Shown here in pieces: positions 1 to 8,247 of a stretch of 33,549 bases of DNA. The translations under genes and the position numbers were made by a program. Below the pieces are notes generated by a model, which saw nothing but the letters and a program-made list of their open reading frames with translations, did no database searches and had not been told where the DNA came from. Within the stretch, counting starts at the first letter, position 1. The number at the start of each line of letters is the position of its first letter. Source of the DNA: Synergistaceae bacterium (GTDB lineage: Bacteria > Synergistota > Synergistia > Synergistales > Aminobacteriaceae); the NCBI GenBank assembly GCA_031280635.1, contig JAITGK010000021.1, positions 1-33,549 on the forward strand. Direction: 5' to 3'.

Positions 1-414
1 GTCTCCGACGCGGACATCGAGATTCTGACCGCGGGAACCCTGACCCCCGCCCATGCCGTACAGTTCCGCGCCTTCGTCAAGCAGCTGCGTCATAAGTACG
101 CCATTGCCTCCATTATTGAGGGAAAGGAACGCTGGCCCGACAAGCCGGAGGAGCGGGACGTCCTCTACTTCCTGGCCCAAAGCTTCCGCGCCCACCTGCT
201 GAAAAACCTGCCCGATGAAAAGGAACACGCTGGCGCGAGGGAGAAGGAGCTGATCTTCGCCGCCAAGGCGCGAATCAAGGAGCTGGCCGCTATCAGCTTC
301 GAGATCGCCCAGATGGTGGTCGCCGACGACGGGGAAAACTTGCCTGGCTACTTCATGGTGGAGATCGTCCGCGACCTGCCCCGCTTGGTGCAGAAGGTAC
401 AAAAAAATGGCTAA
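1..414 (+). CDS. MoxR-type AAA+ ATPase, C-terminal part only
   Basis: The reading frame is open from base 1 and ends at TAA 412-414, giving 137 residues with no start in the window. It is a helical, charged segment without Walker motifs, as expected for the lid and C-terminal region of a MoxR-family ATPase. The assignment rests mainly on context. The next gene encodes a DUF2201-type metallopeptidase/VWA protein, and these are routinely paired with MoxR ATPases that act as chaperone-like assembly factors. The stop overlaps the next start by 8 bp (407-414), so the two are translationally coupled. The catalytic N-terminal part lies outside the window, so the family call is an inference. Confidence 0.65.
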   Translation, partial: VSDADIEILTAGTLTPAHAVQFRAFVKQLRHKYAIASIIEGKERWPDKPEERDVLYFLAQSFRAHLLKNLPDEKEHAGAREKELIFAAKARIKELAAISFEIAQMVVADDGENLPGYFMVEIVRDLPRLVQKVQKNG

Positions 415-2185
415 ACAGAATAAACTAGACATTTGGCTTGAGCAGTTTCAGGCGGGATACAACTTGGTGATAGCGAATCCCATCTTCGCCCCCCTGTTAC
501 GCCACGTCCACGTCAACGCCCAGGACGCCGCCATCAGGGAGACTCAGAAATTCGCCCATTGTTGCTCCGGTTGCGTGATGTACGTGAATCGCTCAAAGCG
601 CCTCGCCTCGGAGGAGTGGGCCTACGTGCTGGCCCATGGACTGCTGCACTACGCTCTATGGCACTTCAAGAGTGATAAGGCGGACCCCGTCAAGTGGAAC
701 GTGGCCTGCGACATGTACGTCACCCGCTTCCTCAAAGACGTGAAGCTTTTCAAGCCCCCCGAGTTCGTGAACAAAGAGTTCCCCCTCCCGCCTGTTTCCG
801 AGGAGGAGCTGTACCGCAAACTGATGTCTTTGGAGCTGGACGAGACCCACAGGGGCTTTTCCGTCGGGGCTGGCTACACGGACATAGAGGTCTCCTCGCG
901 AGGGGATTCTCAACGTATGTTCACTAAGCTCTTCGAGGAAGCGCTTTCCGACGCGGTGAGCGCTGCCGTGGGCGTGGCGGCGGGTTATCTTGAGGACATC
1001 AATGATCTATCGTACAAGAAAACGAGCCCGGCGGAGAAGGCCCGCCGCTGGTTCATCAACTGTTACCCTCTGCTTGGGGCCCTGGCCGCATCTTTTAAGA
1101 TTCTGGAGGACCCCGGCGTCTGCATGAGAGAGGAAATTTCCGTGGCCGCCGTCAGCGAAAGCCTGTGCACAATTTACTTCAACCCCGGCAGGGGACTGAC
1201 GGAGGAAGAGTACCGTTTCGTCATGGCCCACGAGCTTTTGCACGTGGGGCTGCGTCACCAGAGCCGTTGTCAGGGCCGTGACCCATACCTGTGGAATGTG
1301 GCCTGCGACTACGTCATCAACGGCTGGCTAGTGGAAATGGGGGTTGGGCGTCTGCCCAACATCGACACCCTGTTTGACAACGACTTTAAGGGCGTGTCCG
1401 CCGAACAGGTCTACGACAGGATCGTCCGGGACATCCGCCGATTTAGGAAGCTGGCTACCCTGCGGGGAGTGGGGTTGTCGGACATGCTGGGGGAGGGAGA
1501 GGCGCGCTTTTACAAGGCCCCGGTGGGACTGGACGACTTTTATCGCCGGGTCCTCAACGATGGACTGGAGTACCACAAGTCCTCACGGGGACTTCTGCCC
1601 GAGGGGTTGGAGGAGGAAATCCGCGCCCTCTGGCGCGCGCCCATTCCCTGGGACGTGGAACTTGCCCACTGGTTTGACCGTTTTTTCGCGCCGCTGGAAA
1701 AAAAGAGAACCTACGCCCGACTCAGCCGCAGACAGGCCAGCACGCCGGACATCCCCCGGCCCCGCGCCGTGTCGGACGCCGTGGACCTAGACGGGCGCAC
1801 CTTCGGGGTAGTGCTCGATACCTCTGGCTCCATGGACCGCTACATGCTGGCCGTGGCGCTAGGGGCTGTGGCGAGTTACGCCGACAGTCGGGACGTGCCC
1901 TTCGCCCGGGTGGTCTTCTGCGACGCCGCGGCCTACGACGCGGGCTACATGGCTCCTGACGCTATCCTGGGAAACGTCCGCGTCCGGGGGCGCGGCGGCA
2001 CGGCGCTGCAGCCGGGGATCGATTTCCTTGAGCGAGCGAAGGACTTTCCCAAGGACGGCCCCATCCTGATCATCACCGACGCGGAGTGCGATTCCTTCAC
2101 CGTGAGGCGTGAACACGCCATCATGATCCCCAAGGGCGCGCGCCTTCCCTTTCGTCCCAGCGGCGAGGTTTTCATGTTCGAGTGA
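407..2185 (+). CDS. VWA-like protein with two metallopeptidase-like modules (DUF2201 type)
   Basis: A 592-residue protein. The C-terminal VWA-like domain has a complete MIDAS: DTSGS at 471-475, the Thr of GRGGTAL at 528-534, and Asp558 in IITDAE. Upstream is a putative metallopeptidase module with HELLH at 275-279, His284 and WNVACD at 296-301. A second, N-terminal copy of the same module has HGLLH at 77-81, His86 and WNVACD at 97-102; the catalytic Glu of HExxH is Gly78 there. So it looks like a tandem duplication with one inactive copy. Members of this family act with MoxR ATPases, probably in metal-dependent complex assembly; the substrate is unknown. There is no signal peptide, so it should be cytoplasmic. 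Confidence 0.85.
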   Translation: MAKQNKLDIWLEQFQAGYNLVIANPIFAPLLRHVHVNAQDAAIRETQKFAHCCSGCVMYVNRSKRLASEEWAYVLAHGLLHYALWHFKSDKADPVKWNVACDMYVTRFLKDVKLFKPPEFVNKEFPLPPVSEEELYRKLMSLELDETHRGFSVGAGYTDIEVSSRGDSQRMFTKLFEEALSDAVSAAVGVAAGYLEDINDLSYKKTSPAEKARRWFINCYPLLGALAASFKILEDPGVCMREEISVAAVSESLCTIYFNPGRGLTEEEYRFVMAHELLHVGLRHQSRCQGRDPYLWNVACDYVINGWLVEMGVGRLPNIDTLFDNDFKGVSAEQVYDRIVRDIRRFRKLATLRGVGLSDMLGEGEARFYKAPVGLDDFYRRVLNDGLEYHKSSRGLLPEGLEEEIRALWRAPIPWDVELAHWFDRFFAPLEKKRTYARLSRRQASTPDIPRPRAVSDAVDLDGRTFGVVLDTSGSMDRYMLAVALGAVASYADSRDVPFARVVFCDAAAYDAGYMAPDAILGNVRVRGRGGTALQPGIDFLERAKDFPKDGPILIITDAECDSFTVRREHAIMIPKGARLPFRPSGEVFMFE

Positions 2186-2244
2186 CGACGTTTTCACAGA
2201 CGAATCCGATTTTCAATTTCATGAACCCGTGATGAGTCGGTTGG

Positions 2245-2253
2245 TGATATGAT
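2245..2253 (+). promoter_or_regulatory. Putative extended -10 promoter of the rpiB-upp to dxr operon
   Basis: TGATATGAT has the TGn element directly ahead of a TATGAT -10 box. It lies 29 bp before the RpiB-Upp start, in the only sizeable gap (97 bp) of the + strand block. No convincing -35 box is seen. A strong Shine-Dalgarno AGGGAGGTG follows at 2266-2274. Confidence 0.4.
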
Positions 2254-2282
2254 TTAAAGAGATTTAGGGAGGTGCGTGGGGA

Positions 2283-3356
2283 ATGATCGTTGCGGTGGGA
2301 TGCGACCATGCTGGGTTTGTTTTGAGGTCCGTGGTGCTGGGGTATTTTGAGAGTAAGGCAACGGTGCTGGACTGCGGAGTATCCACGGCGGAACCAGCGG
2401 ATTACCCGGACGTGGCGCTGAGGGCCGCGGCGGCCGTTTCGGAGGGACAGGCGGACGCGGGTGTCCTCATGTGTGGGACGGGTATAGGTATGGCCCTAGC
2501 CGCCAACAAGGTGAAGGGCGTGCGGGCCGCCTCGTGTTTCGACGCTGAGACCGCGCGGCTAGCCAAAGCTCATAACAACCTGAACATCCTCTGCTTGGGA
2601 GGGCGCTTTCTCTCCCCAGACCGGGCCCTTGCCGTGCTGGACGCCTGGCATGGCGCGTCTTTTGAGGGCGGACGCCACCTGGCGCGCGTCAACAAAATCG
2701 CGGCGGCGGAGGCGGTCACGTTTTCTTCGGGCGGGGTCGTCATCTTCAACCATCCTTTGGTACATCACAAAATGACCATCATCCGCGACAAAAACACCAG
2801 CGTCAAGGAGTTCCGGGAGCTGGTTGAAGAAGTAGCGGGTCTCATGGTTTATGAGATCACCAGGAACCTGCCCCTGTCGGAAACACGGGTGGAGACGCCC
2901 ATGGCTTCCGCGGCGGCCCGTACCCTGGCGGGCAAAAAACTGGCCGTCGTCCCTGTGTTGCGCGCGGGGCTGGGGATGGTGAACGGCATTTTAAGCCTCA
3001 TCCCCAACGCCAAAGTGGGGCACATCGGCCTCTACCGGGACCCCAACACTCTGGAGCCCGTGGAGTACTACTGTAAATTGCCCCAGGACATTCAAGAACG
3101 CGAGATATTCGTCGCGGATCCGATGCTGGCCACGGGAGGGACGGCCGTGGCGGCCCTTTCCTTGATCAAAGCGCGGGGTGGGCGGAAGATCTCTCTGGTC
3201 TGCTTGGTGGCGGCTCCCGAGGGGGTAAAGAGGGTTCACGAGGCGCACCCCGACGTGGGGATATTTATCGCCGCGCTTGACCCCTGCCTGGACGACCACG
3301 GCTACATCGTGCCGGGCCTTGGAGACGCTGGAGACCGGCTTTTCGGCTCGAAGTAG
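2283..3356 (+). CDS. RpiB-Upp fusion: ribose-5-phosphate isomerase B / uracil phosphoribosyltransferase
   Basis: One 357-residue frame carries two complete enzymes. Residues 1 to about 145 are RpiB (ribulose-5-P to ribose-5-P): CDHAGF at 7-12 and the active-site Cys64 in [14 protein letters not shown]. Residues about 150-357 are uracil phosphoribosyltransferase (uracil + PRPP to UMP): FNHPLVHHK near 155, VLRAGLG at 225-231, the PRPP loop [10 protein letters not shown] at 279-288, and a C-terminal [13 protein letters not shown]. RpiB makes the pentose that becomes PRPP, the Upp co-substrate, so the fusion joins two ends of one route, although PRPP synthetase is still needed between them. The start is fixed by AGGGAGGTG 8 bp upstream. 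It heads the operon; wecA begins 9 bp after its stop. Confidence 0.93.
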   Translation: MIVAVGCDHAGFVLRSVVLGYFESKATVLDCGVSTAEPADYPDVALRAAAAVSEGQADAGVLMCGTGIGMALAANKVKGVRAASCFDAETARLAKAHNNLNILCLGGRFLSPDRALAVLDAWHGASFEGGRHLARVNKIAAAEAVTFSSGGVVIFNHPLVHHKMTIIRDKNTSVKEFRELVEEVAGLMVYEITRNLPLSETRVETPMASAAARTLAGKKLAVVPVLRAGLGMVNGILSLIPNAKVGHIGLYRDPNTLEPVEYYCKLPQDIQEREIFVADPMLATGGTAVAALSLIKARGGRKISLVCLVAAPEGVKRVHEAHPDVGIFIAALDPCLDDHGYIVPGLGDAGDRLFGSK

Positions 3357-3365
3357 GTCGATCCT

Positions 3366-4274
3366 ATGAACGTTCAGCTAGCTTTGACGGGGCTTTTCGG
3401 CTTTTTCTGGGGCGGGTTCGTGACACCCATCGCTATCCGACTCGCCCGTGACTACCAGATCATGGATCATCCGGATCCGCGAAAGATACACAAAAACCTC
3501 ACCCCCAGGGGCGCTGGCCTCGCCCTGTGGGCAGGTTATCTCCTTTGGACGCTGTACGCCGTTTCCGACTTTGAAGCGCTCCGTTACAGCGCTACGGCCG
3601 CAACGCTGGTTTTCTTCTGCGGCTATATGGACGACATGAGGTCTTTGAGTCCCTTTCTGCGCCTGGCGGCGCACCTCTATGCCGCATACCTGGTCGTTGC
3701 GCCCTTGCCCATGCCGTTTTTCAGTCGCACCCTATGTTTCTTCTGGATAGCAGGCGCTACTAGCGCCTACAACCTCATTGACGGAGTCAACGGCCTCTGC
3801 ATCTCTATCTTCATCTCCTCGGCGGCGACCCTCTGCCTGGTGGGGGACGTCTCCTTCGGCGTTGCTGGAGCCTCCATAGCCCTGGGGGTGCTGTGCTGGA
3901 ACTTCCCAATGGCCCAGACCTTCTTGGGCGACGGAGGGAGCACCCTTCTGGGCTTTCTGTTCGCCACGCACTTCGTCTCCGTCGCGGCGCCAGTTCTGGC
4001 CAAGGTAGGGCTCCACGAGCTCATCCTCCTGCTTCTGGCGTTTGGGGGCGTTCCTGTCCTTGATACCCTAGCGGCGTTCAGCAGAAGAATTATAAATGGA
4101 AAATCTCCCTTTTACCCTGACCGGGGACACCTCCACCACCGACTCATGGAGCTAACGCGCTCCCCGTTCTGGGCTGTGGCCTGCTTGATTTTGTTGCACG
4201 CGCTTTTTCTCGCCGGCGGGGCAATCGTCTACGCCAGGCTGGAGGTTCTGGTGAAGACGGGGTCGCGCCTGTGA
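3366..4274 (+). CDS. wecA: Undecaprenyl-phosphate GlcNAc-1-phosphate transferase (WecA/TagO type)
   Basis: A 302-residue polytopic membrane enzyme of the MraY/WecA superfamily that moves GlcNAc-1-phosphate from UDP-GlcNAc onto undecaprenyl phosphate, starting a surface polysaccharide or teichoic-acid-like chain. The order of motifs is diagnostic: DHPDPRKIH at 34-42, the Asp pair D89-D90 in GYMDDM, YNLIDGVNGL at 135-144, FLGDGGS at 186-192 (catalytic Asp189), and the cytoplasmic HLHHRL at 255-260 typical of the WecA rather than the MraY branch. Most of the chain is hydrophobic, about ten segments. The stop codon overlaps the GTG start of wecB by 4 bp, and wecB makes a UDP-sugar used in the same pathway, which supports the assignment. 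Confidence 0.9.
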   Translation: MNVQLALTGLFGFFWGGFVTPIAIRLARDYQIMDHPDPRKIHKNLTPRGAGLALWAGYLLWTLYAVSDFEALRYSATAATLVFFCGYMDDMRSLSPFLRLAAHLYAAYLVVAPLPMPFFSRTLCFFWIAGATSAYNLIDGVNGLCISIFISSAATLCLVGDVSFGVAGASIALGVLCWNFPMAQTFLGDGGSTLLGFLFATHFVSVAAPVLAKVGLHELILLLLAFGGVPVLDTLAAFSRRIINGKSPFYPDRGHLHHRLMELTRSPFWAVACLILLHALFLAGGAIVYARLEVLVKTGSRL

Positions 4275-5389
4275 CGCGCCAGGGAGGGAAAATCAGGGTC
4301 GCCTGCGTGGTGGGGACGCGACCAGAGGCCATCAAAATGGCGCCGTTGACGCTGGCGCTGAGGCGGGATCCCGCCTTCGAAGCGCGACTGCTGGCCAGTG
4401 GGCAGCACGCGGATATGCTGATCCAGGCGTTGGCTCACTTCGGCGTCGAGCCTGACGCCAACTTGAGCGTCATGCGGGAGCGGCAAACACTGGATCACAT
4501 CACCGTCGCCGTGTTGGAGGGCGTGGGAGACTGGCTGGACGCGAACCCCCAAGACCTGCTGTTGGTGCACGGGGACACGACGACGGCCCTGGCCGCCGCC
4601 CTGGCTGGCTTTTACAGGAAAACCCCTGTGGGACACGTGGAGGCGGGACTACGAAGTCACGACATGTCCCGTCCCTTTCCAGAGGAGGCAAACCGGGCGC
4701 TCACCGATCGTCTCGCCTCGTTCCACTTCGCGCCGACCCCGTTGGCGGCGGAGAACCTGCAAGCGGAGGGCATCGGCGGGAAGGGGGTTTTCGTGACGGG
4801 AAACACGGTCATTGACGCTCTTTTTTGGACTCTGGCGCGCGCGGATAAGTCGGAGCGCCTGGAGGAAGGCGCGCCTTTGGTGCTCCTGACCGCTCACAGG
4901 CGGGAATCTTGGGGAAAGCCGTTGGAGGAGATTTGCGCGGCCGTGAGAGACCTTTTGGAAAGACACGTTGGGCTCCATTTCCTCATCCCACTTCACAAAA
5001 ACCCTCAAGTACGTGACACAATAACCAAGGCCTTGGGAGGCCGCCCTCGCGTGGCGTTCACGGAGCCCCTAGACTACCCCGATTTCGTGGCGGCCATGAA
5101 TCGTAGCGTCTTCATCATGAGCGACAGCGGCGGCGTGCAGGAGGAGGCTTCCGCGCTCAAAAAGCCGCTCCTGATCCTTCGGGAGGTTTCCGAGCGCCCA
5201 GAGGCCTTGGATTTAGGAACTGGCGTGCTGGTGGGCGCTAACCGGGGTCGCATCGAGCGGGAGGCGAACCGTCTCTTAGAGGACGCGGCCTACCGGGGGT
5301 CCTTCGCGGAGCGTACCTGCCCCTTCGGCGACGGAAACGCCACAGCGCGGATCGTAGCTATTATAAAAAATCACTTCACTGAGGTGTAA
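4271..5389 (+). CDS. wecB: UDP-N-acetylglucosamine 2-epimerase (non-hydrolysing)
   Basis: A 372-residue cytoplasmic enzyme interconverting UDP-GlcNAc and UDP-ManNAc. Hallmarks are VGTRPEAIKMAP near the N-terminus, HGDTTTALAAA, HVEAGLRSHDMSRPFPEE with the catalytic-region Glu residues, VTGNTVIDAL, LTAHRRES, and SDSGGVQEEA, which contacts the UDP. Its length is normal for the family. The start is GTG 4271, overlapping the wecA stop (GTGA), a coupled arrangement. An alternative internal start would remove the nucleotide-binding GTRPE segment. Paired with wecA, it suggests that a ManNAc residue follows GlcNAc on the lipid carrier. Confidence 0.93.
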   Translation: MTRQGGKIRVACVVGTRPEAIKMAPLTLALRRDPAFEARLLASGQHADMLIQALAHFGVEPDANLSVMRERQTLDHITVAVLEGVGDWLDANPQDLLLVHGDTTTALAAALAGFYRKTPVGHVEAGLRSHDMSRPFPEEANRALTDRLASFHFAPTPLAAENLQAEGIGGKGVFVTGNTVIDALFWTLARADKSERLEEGAPLVLLTAHRRESWGKPLEEICAAVRDLLERHVGLHFLIPLHKNPQVRDTITKALGGRPRVAFTEPLDYPDFVAAMNRSVFIMSDSGGVQEEASALKKPLLILREVSERPEALDLGTGVLVGANRGRIEREANRLLEDAAYRGSFAERTCPFGDGNATARIVAIIKNHFTEV

Positions 5390-5409
5390 GGCGATATGGG
5401 CGGGATAAC

Positions 5410-6696
5410 ATGGACTGCATGAGGATCAAGGGCGGAAAACCGCTCAAAGGGAAAGTGCGAACTCAGGGAGCCAAGAACGCGGCTTTGCCGGTAATGGCTT
5501 CCTGCCTGCTCTTGAGGGAGCAGAGGATGGTATTGGACAACGTTCCCAGTTTGCAGGACGTGGAGACGATGATCGCTTTACTGGAGGCCCTAGGCGTCTC
5601 CACCAGACGGGAGGGAAGCAGAGTCTTCTTCGATGTGCCCAAAGAGATCTCCTGGGAGGCCCCGGAGTCCCTGGTGCGCATGATGCGGGCGTCGTCCCTG
5701 GTGCTGGGTCCGTTGCTGGCCCGGTGTGGCCGCGCCGTGCTCCCGCTGCCGGGCGGGTGTTCTATAGGAAGCCGTCCTATCGACCTTCACCTGAAGGGCC
5801 TGATACAGATGGGGGCCAAGGTGGAGATACGAAACGGCTTCGTCTACGCTCAGGCGGAACAGCTCTGGGGACGCCGGATATACCTGGACTTCCCTTCAGT
5901 GGGCGCGACGGAGAACTTGATGATGGCCGCGGCCTTCGCCAAAGGCGAGACCATTGTGGAAAACACCGCCCGGGAGCCAGAGATCGAAAACCTGGCCGAG
6001 ACCTTGCGGGCTATGGGCGTTCAGATAGACGCCGAGGGCACGGGCTGCATCCGCGTCAGAAGTTCGGCGGAACTCCAAAACTGCGCGGGGCGCGTCATAC
6101 CCGACAGAATAGAGGCCTGCACCTACCTTCTGGCGGGCGTCATGACGGGCGGGCAGGTCACGGTGGAGGACGTGGCGCCCCAACACATCGACGCTCTCCT
6201 GGCGAAGCTAGAGGAGGCCGGGGCGTCCTTTTCGGTGGAAAAGGACGCGGCGACAGGGGAGAAGTCCGTCACCGTCTATCCCGTCAAAAGACTAAAACCC
6301 CTTTCAGTAAAGACCATGCCATTTCCAGGCTTTCCCACGGACCTTCAGCCTCAAATGGCCGCGGCTCTGACGCTTTCGGGCGGGGTAAGCCTGGTGGAGG
6401 AAAGCGTCTTCCAGGCGCGATTCCTATACGCCGCGGAACTCAACCGTATGGGGGCGGACATCGAAATTAAAGGAGACACCGCCGTCATTAAAGGGGTGGA
6501 GAAGTTAGGAGGGGCCTCGGTCAAGGCTACTGACCTCCGCGCGGGAGCGGCCCTGATACTGGCGGGGCTGGCGGCGGAAAACGAGACCCGCGTGGAGAAC
6601 ATGGAGCACGTCCTGCGTGGCTATGAGTCCATTGACGCGAAGTTACGGACCCTGGGGGCCGACGTGATTTTTGAGGCCGGCGCAGGGGAGCGCTGA
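5410..6696 (+). CDS. murA: UDP-N-acetylglucosamine 1-carboxyvinyltransferase
   Basis: A 428-residue enzyme that transfers enolpyruvate from PEP to UDP-GlcNAc, the first committed step of peptidoglycan synthesis. The N-terminus has the PEP-binding Lys segment GAKNAALPVMASCLL. LPGGCSIGSRPIDLH carries Cys117, the residue attacked by fosfomycin in sensitive enzymes, so this copy should be fosfomycin-sensitive. GFPTDLQPQMAA and the C-terminal LRAGAALILAGL are also typical. The first ATG (5410) is used here; a second ATG is three codons later and the leader is weak, so the exact start is open. It follows wecB by 20 bp. Both enzymes draw on UDP-GlcNAc. Confidence 0.95.
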   Translation: MDCMRIKGGKPLKGKVRTQGAKNAALPVMASCLLLREQRMVLDNVPSLQDVETMIALLEALGVSTRREGSRVFFDVPKEISWEAPESLVRMMRASSLVLGPLLARCGRAVLPLPGGCSIGSRPIDLHLKGLIQMGAKVEIRNGFVYAQAEQLWGRRIYLDFPSVGATENLMMAAAFAKGETIVENTAREPEIENLAETLRAMGVQIDAEGTGCIRVRSSAELQNCAGRVIPDRIEACTYLLAGVMTGGQVTVEDVAPQHIDALLAKLEEAGASFSVEKDAATGEKSVTVYPVKRLKPLSVKTMPFPGFPTDLQPQMAAALTLSGGVSLVEESVFQARFLYAAELNRMGADIEIKGDTAVIKGVEKLGGASVKATDLRAGAALILAGLAAENETRVENMEHVLRGYESIDAKLRTLGADVIFEAGAGER

Positions 6697-6708
6697 TGGA
6701 AAAAGGGA

Positions 6709-7575
6709 ATGAGGACGACGAGAACGAGCGCGAAGGCGGCAACCCAGAAAAAGGAGTTCCCTCTCTCGCAGGTAGGGGTGGTGGCGTTCGTGGGCGCGGC
6801 GGGGACGGGTAAGAGTCAGAGGGCCTCGCAGGTAGCGCGCCAGTATGGGATCGATTTTGTCATTGATGACGGCTTGTTGGTGTCCAAGGGACGAATCATG
6901 GCGGGCAAGAGCGCCAAGTCCGAGAAGAACTTGGTACGGGCCATACGCCGGGCGCTTTTTGAAGACCCGCGGCACCGACAGGAGGTGGTGGGCTTTTTGA
7001 GCGCTCACGCGCCCTGTAAGGTGTTGATCATTGCCACATCGGACTCCATGATGGGGAAAATCGTGGAGCGGTTGGGGCTGTCGCGGCCCGAAAAGGTGGT
7101 GGATATTGCTGAGGTCGCTTCCCGCGAGGAGATCAATAACGCATTGAAGGAGCGGCGCGAGAAAAGACAGCATGTGGTTCCCGTTTCTCGCACTCAGATA
7201 CAGCGCAACTTCGCGGGAAAACTCGTCGATCAGCTGAAGGACCTTTTCAAGAAAGACAGGCTGGATGAGACCCGCACGGTGGTGAAGCCGCCCTTCAGCT
7301 TCGATGGCCAGGTGACGATCGATCCGGAGGCTGTCCGGGATATGGTCCGCCGTCTAATAGCGCCGGGAGGCTATGTTCAGCAGGCGCGGGAGATCAACGT
7401 GTTGCCGGATGGGGACGGCCTAAACATCAGCCTGGTGGTGGATATCCGGGTGGGGAACGCCAACGCGCTCTACGTGGCTCGACTCCTTCAAAAAAGGTTG
7501 AACGTGGGCTTGAGTTTCTTCACGGGGATGGATGTCAAACGAGTCAACATCAGTATTAACGAGGTCGTCTTGTAG
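6709..7575 (+). CDS. P-loop NTPase-like domain fused to an Asp23-like domain
   Basis: A 288-residue protein I do not recognise as a named gene. It begins with a basic stretch, then VVAFVGAAGTGKS with Walker A GAAGTGKS at 29-36. No classical Walker B is obvious; LIIATSD at 106-112 could be a strand and switch. Residues about 199-288 resemble the Asp23/Gls24 alkaline-shock family: VTIDPEAVRDMV, an alternating strand SLVVDIRV, ALYVARLLQKRL and a terminal VKRVNISINEVV. In Firmicutes, Asp23 proteins sit at the membrane and relate to envelope stress. Here the gene lies between murA and udg, 12 bp after murA and abutting udg. A role linking envelope synthesis to nucleotide state is speculative. The protein is soluble, with no membrane segment. 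Confidence 0.7.
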   Translation: MRTTRTSAKAATQKKEFPLSQVGVVAFVGAAGTGKSQRASQVARQYGIDFVIDDGLLVSKGRIMAGKSAKSEKNLVRAIRRALFEDPRHRQEVVGFLSAHAPCKVLIIATSDSMMGKIVERLGLSRPEKVVDIAEVASREEINNALKERREKRQHVVPVSRTQIQRNFAGKLVDQLKDLFKKDRLDETRTVVKPPFSFDGQVTIDPEAVRDMVRRLIAPGGYVQQAREINVLPDGDGLNISLVVDIRVGNANALYVARLLQKRLNVGLSFFTGMDVKRVNISINEVVL

Positions 7576-8247
7576 ATGGAAAGCACGCGGATAGAAAACA
7601 CTCAGATGGAAAGCTCGCATAGCAAAGAAACGAAACGGGCCGCCGCCTGGGCGGAATTGAGGGAGCGTGTTCGTACCTGCACGCGGTGCGGGCTTGCCAC
7701 CACGCGCAAGAGCGTTGTGTTTGGGCAGGGCTCCATGGTCACGCCCCTGGTGTTCGTGGGCGAGGGACCTGGCGAGGACGAGGACAAGCAAGGCCTCGCC
7801 TTTGTGGGCAGGTCGGGGCAGCTTTTGACGAAAATCCTTACCGCGGGCGGTATATCGAGGGAAGACGTCTTTATCACCAACGTGGTGAAGTGCCGCCCAC
7901 CCGGCAACCGCGCCCCAACACTGGAGGAGATGATGATGTGCGGAGACTTCCTGGAGGCGCAGATCCTTCTACTGAGGCCAAAGATCGTCGTCTGCCTGGG
8001 TAACACGCCGACGAAGTGGATTTTGAAGACGACGGAGGGGATAACGGCGCTCCGAGGACGCTGGTTCGAATGGCGCGGGATCGAGGTTTTCCCAATGTAC
8101 CATCCCAGTTATCTCCTGCGCGACGAGTCCCGGAGGAAAGGCAGTCCCAAAGACCAGACCTGGGGGGACATCCAGGCCCTCAAAGAGCGAATGGAACAGT
8201 ACAGGCAGGAAGGAGCGGAAATATCCCATGACGGAACCGGCGCGTAA
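7576..8247 (+). CDS. udg: Uracil-DNA glycosylase, family 4 (4Fe-4S)
   Basis: A 223-residue base-excision repair enzyme removing uracil from DNA. Four Cys ligands of the 4Fe-4S cluster are visible with family spacing: C35-x2-C38, C106 and C122. Motif A is GEGPGEDED at 62-70 and motif B is HPSYLLR from His176. The start ATG directly follows the stop of the previous gene, with GAGGTCG about 9 bp upstream. An internal ATG at 7606 sits in a short repeat of the first start (AGATGGAAAGC occurs at both), so the N-terminal ten residues may be dispensable. The 3' end overlaps cdsA by 20 bp. Confidence 0.93.
   Translation: MESTRIENTQMESSHSKETKRAAAWAELRERVRTCTRCGLATTRKSVVFGQGSMVTPLVFVGEGPGEDEDKQGLAFVGRSGQLLTKILTAGGISREDVFITNVVKCRPPGNRAPTLEEMMMCGDFLEAQILLLRPKIVVCLGNTPTKWILKTTEGITALRGRWFEWRGIEVFPMYHPSYLLRDESRRKGSPKDQTWGDIQALKERMEQYRQEGAEISHDGTGA

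Noticed and set aside
5724-6470. 248-codon frame inside murA, same strand
   Set aside because: Gly/Arg-rich out-of-frame shadow of murA.
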